Shown here: positions 50,801-63,700 of the stretch, piece by piece
Layout of the letters: each line of letters starts with the position of its first letter
How positions within the stretch are numbered: position 1 is the stretch's first letter
Source of the DNA: Aristolochia californica
Lineage: Eukaryota; Streptophyta; Magnoliopsida; Piperales; Aristolochiaceae
Length of the DNA: 64,000 nt
Direction: 5' to 3'
Assembly: GCA_029961685.1 (NCBI GenBank)
Contig: JARWKL010000015.1
Location: 16,676,801-16,740,800, forward strand
Position numbers and translations under genes: made by a program
The notes under the pieces: generated by a model
What the model saw: only the letters and a program-made list of their open reading frames with translations
What the model was told of the DNA's origin: nothing
Databases searched by the model: none

Positions 50801-53100
50801 CACTTACATAAAATATAGTTTTCAAACTTTTTTGCGAACATGAACTCAAAAATTTTCATTTTGTTGTGATCGTTTTGTTTAGGAGAAAAGTGGGACAAGT
50901 TTGGATTTGCAAAAAAATTGAACATCCAAAATGGAAACACAAAAATGCTGAGAGAGATAATTCCGAAAAGAATCTATGATTTTGAAGGATAGGCAAAAAA
51001 TGGGTTGTTTGGCTCTTGTAAATACCCAACCACACGTTAACTAGAGAATTTAATTATTTCTACTCCTGGAAATTGGTTGATCATTAGGTCATTTGCATCT
51101 TCAACATGTTTCAAAATTGCATACCCACCACATTTAAAACATGTTAGGATCAATTAGAAATATGTTTCTTAAAAATTCCTCCAAGCTATTAGGGGTTGTA
51201 CTAGTGGAATTTCCCAAACATGGTTAAGAAAACTATGGAGTTAATTTATTAGTGCGTGAAATAATTTTTTTCACTTACATTTATTATATTTTTTAATTTT
51301 TTTTTCATACATGAACTGTAAAATTTTCTTTTTGTTGTGATCGTTTTGTTTACGAGAAAAATAGGAAAAGTTTGGATTTGGGAAAAAATTGAACGTCAAA
51401 AATGGAAACCCACAAATGCTGAGAGTGATAATTCCAAAAAGTATCTCTGATTTTGAAGGATAGGCAAAAAGTGGGTTGTTTGGCACTAGTAAATAACCAC
51501 ACGTTTACTTGAAAATTTAATTTTTTCTGCTTCTTGAAATTTTTGGATAATTAGGTCATTTGCATCTTCAACTTGTTTCTGGCATGCATACCCACCACAT
51601 TTAAAACATCTTAGGATCAATTAGAAATCTCTTTTTTATAAAATTCCACCAAGCTATTAGGGGTTGAACTAGTGGGAATATCCAAACATGGATAACAAAA
51701 CTTTGGAGTTCATTTTTTAGAGCGTTAAATAATTTTCTTCACTTACATTTAGAATAGTTTTCAATTTTTTTTGCATACATGAACTCTTAAATTTTTATTT
51801 TGTTGTAATCGTTTTGTTTACGAGAAAAGTTGGACAAGTTTGGATTTGAAAAAAAATTGAACATCCAAAATGGAAATGTACAAATGCTGAGAGAGATAAT
51901 TCCAAAAAGTAACTCTGATTTTGAAGGATAGGAAAAAAGTTGGTTGTTTGTCTCTTGTAAATATCGAACCACACGTAAACTTGAGAATATAATTTTTTCT
52001 ACTCCTTGAAATTTTTGGATCATTAGGTCATTTGCATCTTCAACATGTTTCTGGCCTGCTTAGCCACCACATTTAAAACTTGTTAGGATCAATTAGAAAT
52101 CTCTTTCTTATAAAATTCCACCAAGTTTTTAGGGGTTGTCCTAGTGGAATTTCTGAAGGATGAATAACAAAACTTTGGAGTTCCTTTTTTAGTGTGTGAA
52201 ATAATTTTCTTCACTTACATTTATTATAATATTCAAATTTTTTTGAATACATGAACTCTAAAATTTTCCTTTTTTTATGATTGTTTTGTTTATGAGAAAA
52301 GTGGGACAAGTTTGGATTTGAAAAAAAATTGACCATCCAAAATGGAAACGCACAAATACTGAGAAAGATAATTCCAAAAAGTATCTTTGATTTTGACGGA
52401 TAGGCAAAAAGTGGGTTGTTTGGCTCTGCTAAATATCACACCACACATTAACTTGAGAATTTATTTTTTTCTACTTCTTGAAATTTTTTAACATTAGGTC
52501 ATTTGCATCTTCAACCTGTTTCAGGCATGCATACCCGCCACATTGAAAACAAGTTAGGATCAATTAGAAATCTCTTTCTTATAAAATTCCACCAAGCTAT
52601 TAGGGGTTGTACTAGTGGAATTTCCCAAACTTGGATAAAAAAACTTTGAAGTTCATTTTTTGTGCGTGAAATAATTTTTTCCACTTACATTAATTAATGT
52701 TTTCAAATTTTTTTGCGAATATGAATTCTAAAATTTTCTTTTTGTTGTGATCGTGTTGTTTACTAGAAAAGTGGGACAGGTTTGGATTTGAAAAAAAATT
52801 GAACATCCAAAATGGCAACGCACAAATACTGAGAGAGATAATTCTAAAAAGTATCTCTGATTTTTAAGGATTGGCAAAATGTGGGTTGTTTGGCTCTGGT
52901 AAATATCCAACAACACATTAACTTGAGAATTTAATTTATTCTACTCCTTGAAATTTTTTTTATCATAAGTGATTTGCATCTTCAACATGTTCCTGGTATG
53001 CATACCAGCCACGTTTAAAACAAGTTAGGATCAATTAGAAATCTCTTTCTTATAAAATTCCACCAAGATATTAGGGGTTGTACAATTGGAATTTCCCAAA
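47786..53100 (+). repeat. Large duplicated satellite block, copy 1 (~5.3 kb)
   Basis: About eleven monomers are followed by a second, shortened version at 53430-57320. Landmarks 47903, 48376, 48848, 49319 and 49791 pair with 53542, 54016, 54487, 54959 and 55431 at a constant 5639-5640 bp. Further on, 51200 and 51668 pair with 55902 and 56370 (4702 bp), and 52611 and 53082 with 56842 and 57312 (4230 bp). Markers include TTCTACATGTTTCTGGC, GTTGTTTCACTCTGG or its CGCTCTGG relative, CTTACACATGTTTC, GTTACGACTAATTAG, TTAATTTATTAGTGCG, TTTGTCTCTTGTAAATATC, CATTAATTAATG and TACAATTGG. Confidence 0.85.
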
Positions 53101-53429
53101 CTTGGATAACAAAACTTTGGAGTTCATTTTTTAGTGCGTGAAATAATTTTCTACACTTACATTAATTACAGTTTTCAAATTTTTTTGCGAACATGAACTC
53201 TAAAATTTTCATTTTGTTGTGATCGTTTTGTTTACTAGAAAAGTGGGACAAGTTTGGATTTGAAAAAAAATTGAACATCCAAAATGGAAACTAACAAATG
53301 CTGAGAGAGATAAATTCCAAAAAGTATCTCTGATTTTGAAGGATAGGCAATAGCTCTGGTAAATATCCAACCACACATTAACTTGAGAATTTAATTTTTT
53401 CTACTCCTTGAAATTTTTGAATCATTAGG

Positions 53430-56400
53430 TCATATGCATCTTCTACATGTTTCTGGCATGCATATCCACCACATTTAAAACAAGTTAGGATCAATTAGAA
53501 ATCCCTTTATTTTAAAATTCCACCAAGCTATTAGGGGTTGTACAAGTGGAATTTCCCAAACATGGATAATAAAACTTTGGAGTTAATTTTTTAGTTTGTG
53601 AAATAATTTTTTTCACTTACATTTATTATTGTTTTCAAATTGTTTTGCATACATGAACTCTAAAATTTTCAATATTTTGAGATCATTTTGTTTACGAGAA
53701 AAGTGGGACAATTTCGGATTTAAAAAAAAATTGAACATTCAAAATGGAAACGCACAAAATGCTGAGAGAGATAATTCCAAAAAGTATAGCTGCTTCAAAT
53801 GGATAGGCATAAAGTGGGGCTGTTTGACTCTAGTAAACATCCAACCACATGTTAACTTGAGAATTTAATTTTTTCTACTCCTTGAAATTCTTGGATCATT
53901 AGGTCATTTGCATCCTCAACAAGTTTCTGGCATGCATACCCGCCACATTTAAAACAAGTTAGGATCAATTAGAAATCTCTTTCTAATAAAATTCCTCCAA
54001 GCTATTAGGGGTTATACTAGTGGAATTTCCAAAACATGGATAACAAAACTTTGGAGTTCATGTTTTAGTGCGCGAAATAATTTTCTTCACTTTAATTATT
54101 TATAGTTTTCATATGTTTTTGCGTACACGAACTCTAAAATTTTCATCTTGTTGTGATCGTTTTATTTACGAGGAAAGTTGGACAAGTTTGGATTTGAAAA
54201 AAAATTGAACATCCAAAATTGAAACCCACAAATGCTAAGAGAGATAATTCCAAAAAGTAGCTCTGATATTGAAGGACAGGCAAAAAGTGGGTTGTTTCGC
54301 TCTGGTAAATATCCAACCACATGTTAACTTGTGAATTTAATTTTTTCTTCTCCTTGAAATTTTTTGAACTTTAGGTCATTTGCATCTTCAACATGTTTCT
54401 GGCATGCATACCCACCACATTTAAAACATATTACGATCTATTATAAATTCTTTCTTATAAAATTCCACCAAGCTATTTGGGGTTGTACTAGTGGAATTTC
54501 CCAAACATGGATAACAAAACTTTGGAGTTCATTTTTTAGTGCGTGAAATAATTTTCTTCACTTACATTTATTATAGTTTTCAAATTTTTTAGCATACATG
54601 AACTCTAAAATTTTCATTTTGTTGTGATCGTTTTGTTTACGAGAAAAGTGGGACAAATTTGGTTTTGAAAAAAAATTGAACATCCAAAATGGAAATGCAA
54701 AAATGCTGAGAAAGATAATTCCAAAAAGTATCTCTGGTTTTGAAGGATAGGCAAAAAGTGGGTTGTTTGGCTCTCATAAATATCCAACCACACGTTAACT
54801 TGAGAATTTAATTTTTTCTACTCTTTGAAATTTTTGGATCATTAGGTCATTTGCGACTTACACATGTTTCTGGCATGCATACCCGCCACATTTAAAACAA
54901 GTTAGGATCAATTAGAAATCTCTTTCTTATAAAATTCCACCTTGCTATTCGGGGTTGTACTAGTGGAATTTCCAAAACATTGATAAAAAAACTTTGGAGT
55001 TCATTTTTTAGTGCGTGAAATGATATTCTTCATTTACATTAATTATAGTTTTCAAATTTATTTGCGAACATGAACTCTAAAATTTTCATTTTGTTGTGAT
55101 CGTTTTGTTTACAAGAAAGGAGGGACAAGTTTGGATTTGAAAAAAAATTGAACATAAAAAATGGAAATGCACAAATGCTGAGAGAGATAATACCAAAAAG
55201 TATCTCTGATTTTGAAGGATAGGCAAAAAATGGGTTTTTTGGCACTAGTAAATATCCGACCACACGTTAACTTGAGAATTTAATTTTTTCTACTTCTTTA
55301 AATTTTTGGATCATTAGGTCATTTGCATCTTCAACATGTTTCTGGCATGCATACCCACCACATTTAAAACATGTTACGACTAATTAGAAATCTCTTTCTT
55401 ATAAAATTCCACCAAGCTATTTGGTGTTGTACTAGTGGAATTTCCAAAACATGAATAGCAAACCTTTGGAGTTCATTTTTTGTGCATGAAATAATTTTTT
55501 TCACTTACATTTATTATAGTTTTCAAATTTTGTTGTATACATGAACTCTAAAATTTTCATTTTGTTGTGATCGATTTGTTTACGAGAAAAGTGGGACAAG
55601 TTTGGATTTGCAAAAAAATTGAACAACCAAAATGGAAACGCAAAAATGCTGAGAAAGATAATAGCAAAAAGTATCTCTGATTTTGAAGGATAGGCAAAAA
55701 GTGGGTTGTTTGGCTCTTATAACTATCCAACCACACGTTAACTAGAGAATTTAATTATTTCTACTCCTTGAAATTTTTTGATCATTAGGTCATTTGAATT
55801 TTCAACATGTTTCTCAATTGCATACCCACCACATTTAAAACAAGTTAGGATCAATTGGAAATATCTTTCTTATAAAATTCCACCAAGCTATTAGGGGTTG
55901 TACTAGTGGAATTCCCCAAACATGGATAACAAAACTATGGAGTTAATTTATTAGTGCGTGAAATATTTCTCTTCACTTATATTTATGATAGTTTTCAATT
56001 TTTTTTGCATACATGAACTCTAAAATTTTCTTTTTGTTATGATCGTTTTGTTTACGAGAAAAATGGGACATGTTTGGATTTGGAAAAAAATTGAACATTA
56101 AAAATGGAAACGCACAAATGTTGAGAGTGATAATTCCAAAAAGTGTCTCTGATTTTGAAGGATAGGCAAAAAGTGGGTTGTTTGGCACTAGTAAATAACC
56201 ACACGTTTACTTGAGAATTTAATTTTTTCTACTTCTTGAAATTTTTGGATGATTAGGTCATTTGTATCTTCAACTTGTTTCTGGCATGCATACCCACCAC
56301 ATTTAAAACATGTTAGGATCAATTAGAAATCTCTTTCTTATTAAATTCCACAAAGCTATTAGGGGTTGAACTAGTGGGATTATCCAAACATGGATAACAA

Positions 56401-57320
56401 AACTTTTGAGTTCATTTTTTAGTGCATGAAATAATTTTCTTCACTTACATTTAGAATAGTTTTCAAATTTTTTTGCATACATGAACTCTAAAATTTTCAT
56501 TTTGTTGTAATCGTTTTATTTACGAGAAAAGTGGGACAAGTTTGGATTTGAAAAACAATTGAACATCCAAAATGGAAACGTACAAATGCTGAGAGAGATA
56601 ATTCCAAAAAGTAACTCTGATTTTGAAGGATAGGCAAAAAGTTGGTTATTTGTCTCTTGTAAATATCCAACCACACGTAAAGTTGAGAAATAAATTTTTT
56701 CTACTCCTTGAAAGTTTTAGATCAATAGGTCATTTGCATCTTCAACCTGTTTCAGGCATGCATACCCGCCACATATGAAACAAGTTAGGATCAATTAGAA
56801 ATCTCTTTCACATAAAATTTTACCAAGCTATTAGGGGTTGAACTAGTGGAATTTCCCAAACTTGGATAACAAAACTTTGGAGTTCATTTTTTGTGCATGA
56901 AATAATTTTCTCCACTTACATTAATTAATGTTTTCAAAATTTTTTGCAAACATGAAATCTAAAATTTTCATTTTGTTGTGATCGTTTTATTTACTACAAA
57001 AGTGGGACAACATTGGATTTGAAAAAAAATTGAACATCCAAAATGGAAACGCACAAATGCTGAGAGAGATAATTCCAAAAAGTATCTCTGATTTTGAACG
57101 ATTGGCAAAAAGTGGGTTGTTTGGTTCTAGTAAATATCCAACAACACATTAACTTGAGAATTTAATTTTTTCTACTCCTTGAAATTTTTGGATCATTAGG
57201 TCATTTGTATCTTCAACATGTTCCTGGCATGCATAGCAACGACATTTAAAAAGAGTTAGGATTAATTAGAAATATTTTTCATATAAATTCCACCAAGATA
57301 TTAGGGGTTGTACAATTGGA
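53430..57320 (+). repeat. Large duplicated satellite block, copy 2 (~3.9 kb)
   Basis: This is the second version of the 47786-53100 block, lying almost directly after it. The stepwise drop in offset shows three monomers missing relative to copy 1: two after landmark 55431 and one after 56370. Order and private variants are otherwise kept. It also contains the fourth occurrence of the two-monomer cassette (53625-54250). Confidence 0.85.
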
Positions 57321-60300
57321 ATTTCCCAAACATGGATAACAAAACTTTGGAGTTAGTTTTTTAGTAAGTGAAATAATTTTCTTCACTTACATTTGTTATA
57401 GTTTACAAATTTTTTTGCATACATGAACTTAGAAATTTTCATTTTGTTGAGAATGTTTTGTTTCAGAGAAAAGTTGGACAAGTTTGGATTTGAAAAAAAA
57501 TTGAAGATTCAAAATGGAAACGCACAAATGCTGAGAGAGACAATTCTAAAAAGTATCTCTGATTTAGAAGGATAGGCAAAAAGTGGGTTGTTTGGCTCTG
57601 GTAAACATCCAACCACATGTTAACTTGACAATTTTATTTTTCTACTCCTTAAAATTTTTGGATCATTAGGTCATTTGCATCTTCAACCTGTTTCTGGCAT
57701 GCATACCCGCCACATTTTAAAACAAGTTAGGATCAATTAGAAATCGCTTTCTTATAAAATTCCACCAAGCTATTAGGGGTTGTGCTAGTGGAATTTCCCA
57801 AACATGGATAACAAAACTTTGGAGTTCATTTTTTTGTGCGTGAAAAAAATTTCTCCGCTTACAATAATTATATTTTTCAAATTTTTTTGCATACATGAAC
57901 TCTAAAATTTTTATTTTGTTGTGAACATTTTGTTTACGAGAAAATTGGGATAAGTTTGAATTTGAAAAAAAATTGAACTTCCAAAATTGAAAAACACAAA
58001 TGCTGAGAGAGATAATTCCAAAAAGTATCTCCGATTTAGAAGGAAAGGCAAAAAGTGGGTTGTTTGGCTCTGGTAAATATCCAACCACACGTTAACATGA
58101 GAATTTAATTTTTTCTACTCGAAATTTTTGGATCATCAGGTTATTTTCATCTTCAACATCTGTTTGGCAATCATACCCACCACATTTAAAACATGTTAGG
58201 ATCAATTAGAAATCTCTTTCTTATAAAATTCCACCAAGCTATTAGGGGTTGTATTAGTGGACTTTCCCAAACATGGATAACAAACCTTTGGAGTTCATTT
58301 TTTAGTGCGTGAAAGAATTTTCTTCACTTACATTTATTATAGTTTTGAAATTTTTTTGCATACATGAACTCTAAAATTTTCATTTTGTTGATATCGTTTT
58401 GTTTACGAAAAAAGTGGGACAAGTTTGGATTTGAAAAAAAATTGAACATTCAAAATGCAAATGCACAAATGCTAAGCGAGATAATTCCAAAAAGTATCTC
58501 TGATTTTGAAGGATAGGAAAAAAGTGGGTTGTTTGGCTCTGGTATCCAACCACACGTTAACTTGAGAATTTAATTTTTTCTACTCTTTAAAATTTTTGGA
58601 TCATTAGGTCATTTGCATCTTCAACATGTTTCTGGGATGCAAACCCACCACATTTAAAACATGTTAGGATCAATTTGAAATCTCTGCCTTATAAATTTCC
58701 ACCAAGCTAATAGGGGTTGTACTAGTGGAATTTTCCAAACATGGATAACAAAAGTTTGGAGTTCAATTTTTAGTGCGTGAAATAATTTTCTTCACTTAAA
58801 TTTATTATTGTTATCAATTTTTTCTGCATACATGAACTCTAAAATTTTCATTTTGTTGTGATCGTTTTGTTTACGAGAAAAGTGGGACATGTTGGGATTT
58901 GAAAAAAAATTGAACATCCAAAATGGAAACGACCAAATGCTGATAGAGATAATTCCAAAAAGTATCTCTGGTTTTGAAGGATTGGCAAAAAGTGGGTTGT
59001 TTGTCTCTGGTAAATATCCAACCACACGTTAACTTGAGAATTTAATTTCTTCTACTTGAAATTTTTTGATCATTAGGTCTTTTGCAACTTCAACATGTTT
59101 CTGGCATGCGTACCCACCACATTTAAAACATGTTAGAATCTTAGAAATCTCTTTCTTAAAAAATTCCACCAAGCTATTAGTGGTTGTACTAGTGGAATTT
59201 CCAGAACATGGATTACAAAACTTTAGAATTCATTTTTTATTGCATGAAATAATTTCTTCACTTACATTTATTATAGTTTTCACATTTTTTTGCATACATG
59301 AACTCTAAAATTATCATTTTGTTGCGATCGTTTTGTTTAAGAGGAAAGTGGGACAAGTTTGGATTTCAAAAAAAAATTGAACATCCCAAATGGAAATGCA
59401 CAAATGCTAAGAGAGATAATTCCAAAAAGTAACTCTGATTTTGAAGGATACGCAAAAAGTGGGTTGTTTGGCTCTGATAAATATCCAACCACACGTTAAC
59501 TCGAAATTTTTTTTCAACTCCTTTAAATTTTTCGAAGATTAGGTCTTTTGCAACATCGACCTGTTTCCAGCATGCATACTCGCCACATTTAAAACAAATT
59601 AGGATCAAATAGAAATCTCTTTCTTATAAAATTCCACCAAGCTATTAGGTGTTGTACTAGTGGCATTTCCCAAACTTGGATAACGAAACTTTGGAGTTCA
59701 TTTTTTGTGGCTGAAATAATTTTCTTCACTTACATTAATTATATTTTTAAAATGTTTTTGTGAACAATAACTCTAAAATTTTTATTTTGTTGTGATCGTT
59801 TTGTTTATTAGAAAAGTGGGGCAAGTTTGGATTTGAAAAAAACATCCAAAATGGAAACGCACAAATGCTGAGAGAGATAATTCCAAAACGTATCTCTGAT
59901 TTTGAACGATTTGCAAAAAGTGGGTTGTTTGGCTCTGGAAAATATCCAACAACACATTAAGTTGAGAATTTAATTTTTGCTACTCCTTGAAATTTTGGGA
60001 TAATTAGGTCATTTGCATCGTCAACATGTTTTTGGCATGCATACCCACCACATTTAAAACATGTTAGCATCAATTAGAAATCTGTTTCTTACAAAATTCT
60101 TGCCAGGCTATTAGGGGTTGTACTAGTGGAATTTCCCAAACATGGATAACAAAACTTTGGAGTTAGTTTTTTAGTACGGGAAATAATTTTCTTCACTTAC
60201 ATTTATTATAGTTTTCAAGTTTTTTTTCATACATGAACTCTAAAATTTTCATTTTGTTGAGAACGTTTTGTTTACGAGAAAAGTTGGACAAGTTTGGATT

Positions 60301-60700
60301 TGAAAAAAAATTGAAAATTCAAAATGGAAACGTACAAATGCTGAGAGAGATAATTCCAAAAAGTATCTCTGATTTAGAAGGATAGGCAAAAAGGGGGTTG
60401 TTTGGCTCTGGTAAACATCCAACCACACGTTAACTTGGTAATTTTTTTTTCTACTCCTTAAAATTTTTGGATCATTAGGTCATTTGCATCTTCAACATGT
60501 TTCTGGCATGCATACCCGCCACATTCAAAACAAGATAGGATCAATTAGAAATCGCTTTCTTATAAAATTCCACCTTGCTATTAGGGGTTATGCTAGTGGA
60601 ATTTCCCAAACATGGATACCAAAACTTTGGAGTTCATTTTTTAGTGCGTGAAATAATTTTGTTTACTTACATTATTTATAGTTTTCTAATTTATTTGCGT
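56840..60700 (+). repeat. Six-monomer-spaced block: 56840-57900 and 59656-60700
   Basis: Landmarks 56842, 57312 and 57784 pair with 59656, 60122 and 60592 at 2808-2814 bp. Shared private variants are TTGAACGAT, CCAACAACACATTAA, GGAGTTAGTTTTTTAGTA, TTGTTGAGAA, AAAAGTTGGACAAG, an ATTCAAAATGG block after TTGAAGA or TTGAAAA, CTCCTTAAAATTTTTGG, AAATCGCTTTC and a GCTAGTGG form of the SpeI-type site. It extends the higher-order pattern of the two preceding blocks. Confidence 0.7.
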
Positions 60701-63700
60701 ACATGAGCTCTAAAATTTTCAATTTGTTGTGATCGTTTTGTTTACGAGAAAAGTGGGACAAGTTTGGATTTGAAAAAAAAATGAACTTCCAAAATTTAAA
60801 CGCACAAATGTTGAGAGAGAAAATTCGAAAAAGTATCTCTGACTTTGAAGGATTGGCAAAATGTCGGTTGTTTGGCTCTGCTAAATATCCAACCACACGT
60901 TAACTTGAGAATTTATTTTTTTCTACTCCTTGAAATTTTCTGATCATTAGGTCATTTGCATCTTCAACATTTTTCTGGCATGCATACCCGCCACATTTAA
61001 ACAAGTTAGGATAAATTAGAAATCTCTTTCTTATAAAATTCCACCAAGCTATTTGGGGTTGTACTAGTGAAATTTCCCAAACATGGATAACAAAAATTTG
61101 GAGTTCATTTTTTAGTGCGTGAAATAATTTTCTTCACTTACATTATTTATAGTTTTCAAATTTTTTTGCGTACATAACCTCTAAAATTTTTATTTTGTTG
61201 TGATCGTTTTGTTTACGTGAAAAGTGGGACATGTTGGGATTTGAAAAAAAATTGAACATTCAAAAGGGAAACGAACAAATGCTGAGAGAGATAATTCCTA
61301 AAAGTATCTCTGATTTTGAATTATAGGCAAAAAGTGGGTTGTTTGGCTCCGGTAAATATCCAACCACACATTAACTTGAAAATTTAATTTTTCTACTCCT
61401 TCAAAGTTTTGGATCATTAGGTCATTTCCATCTTCAACATGTTTCTGGCAAGCATACCCACCACATTTAAACCAAGTTAGGATCAATTATAAATCTCTTT
61501 CTTATAAATTTCCACAAGGCTATTAGGGGTTGTACAAGTGGAATTTCCCAAACATGGATAACAAAACTTTTGGAGTTCATTTTTTAGTGCCTGAAATAAT
61601 TTTCTTCACTTACATTTATTATAGTTTTCAATTTTTTTTGCATAAACGAACTCTAAAATTTTCATTTTGTTGAGATCGTTTTGTTTAGGAGAAAAGTGGG
61701 ACAAATTAATATTTAAAAAAAAATTGAACATTCAAAATGGAAACGCACAAATGCTGTGTGAGATAATTTAAAAAAGTATCTCTGGTTTTGAAGGATAGGC
61801 AAAAAGTGGGTTGTTTGGCTCTGGTCAATATCCAACCACAATTTAACTTGAAAATTTAATTTTTTCTATTTGAAATTTTTGGATCATTAGGTTTTTTGCA
61901 ACTTCATCATGTTTCTGGCATGCATACCCACAACATTTAAAATATGGTAGGATCAATTAGAAATCTCAATCTTATAAAATTCCACCAAACTATTAGGGGT
62001 TGTACTAGTGGAATTTCTCAAACTTGGAAAACAAAACTTTGAAGTTCATTTGTTGTGCGTGAAATAATTTTCTCCACTTACATTAATTAAAGTTTTCAAA
62101 TTTTTTTGCGAACATCAACTCTAAAATTTTCATTTTGTTGTGATCGTTTTGATAATGAGAAAAGTGGGACTAGTTTGGATTTGAAAAAAAATTGAACAAC
62201 CAAAATGGAAACGCACAAATGCTGATAGAGATATTTCCAAAAAGTATCTCTGATTTTGAAGGATTGGCAAAATGTGGGTTGTTTGGCACTAGTAAATATC
62301 AGACCACACGTTAACTTGAGAATTTAATTTTTTCTACTTCTTGAAAATTTTGGATTGTTAGGTCATTTGCTTCTTCAACATGTTTCTGGCATGCATACCC
62401 ACCACATTTAAAACAAGTTAGGATCAATTAGAAATCTCTTTCTTATAGAATTCTACCAAGCTATTAGGGGTTGTACTAGTGGAATTTCCCAAACATGGAT
62501 AACAAAACTTTGGAGCTTATTTTTTAGTGCATGAAATAATTTTCTTCACTTATTTTTATTATAGATTTCACATAATTTTGCATACATGTACTCTAAAATC
62601 TTCATTTTGTTGTGATCGTTTTGTTTACGAGAATTGAGGAAAGAGTTTGGATTTAAAAAAATTGACCATCCAAAATGGAAACTCACAAATGCTGAGAGAG
62701 ATAATTCCAAAAAGTATCTCTGATTTTGAAGCATTGGAAAAAAGTTGGTTGTTTGGCTCTGGTAACTATCCAACCACACGTTAACTTGAGAATTTAATTT
62801 GTTCTACTCCTTGAAATTTTTAGATCATTAGGTCATTTGCATCTTCAACATGTTTCAGGCATGCATACCCACCACATTTAAAACATGTTAGGAACAATTA
62901 GAAATATCTTTCTTATAAAATCCCACCAATATATTAGGGGTTGTACTAGTGGAATTTCCCAAACATAGAAAACAAAACTTTGGAGTTCATTTTTTAGTGC
63001 GTGAAATAATTTTCTTCACTTACATTTATTATAGTTTTCGCATTTGTTTGCATACATGAACTCTAAAATTTTCATTTTTTTGTGATCGTTTTGTTTAAGA
63101 GCAAAGTGGGTCAAGTTTGGATTTGAAAAAAAATTGAACATCCAAAATAGAAACGCACAAATGCTGAGAGAAACAATTCCAAAAAGTAACTCTGATTTTG
63201 AAGGATAGGCAAAAAGGGGGTTGTTTGGCTCTTGTAAATATCCAACCACACAATTACTTGAGAATTTTTTTTCAACTCCTTTAAATTTTTTGATGATTAG
63301 GTCATTTGCATCTTCAACCTATTTCCGGCATGCATACCCGCCACATTTAAAACAAGTAAGGATCAATTAGAAATCTTTTTCTTATAAAATTCCACCAAGC
63401 TATTAGAGATTGTACTACTGGAATTTCCCAAACTTGGATAACAAAACTTAGGAGTTCATTTTAGCGCGTGAAATAATTTTCTTCACATACATTTATAATA
63501 TTTTTCAAATTTTTTTGCAAGTATGAACTTAAAATTTTCATTTTGTTGTGATCATTTTGTTTACGTGAAAAGTGGGACAAGTTAGGATTTGAAAAAAAAT
63601 TGAACATCCAAAATGGAAATGAACAAATGCTGAGAGAGTTAATTCCGAAAAGTATCTCTGATTTTTAAGGATAGGCAAAAAGTGGGTTGTTTGGCTCCGG

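Noticed and set aside
401..63249. Dozens of 60-124 aa open frames, mostly on the minus strand, with similar protein sequences
   Set aside because: They are the same satellite frame repeated. Neighbouring copies carry stops and frameshifts (often in the A8 run), two overlapping frames are open together, and the 472-bp period changes frame at every monomer. No domain is recognisable.
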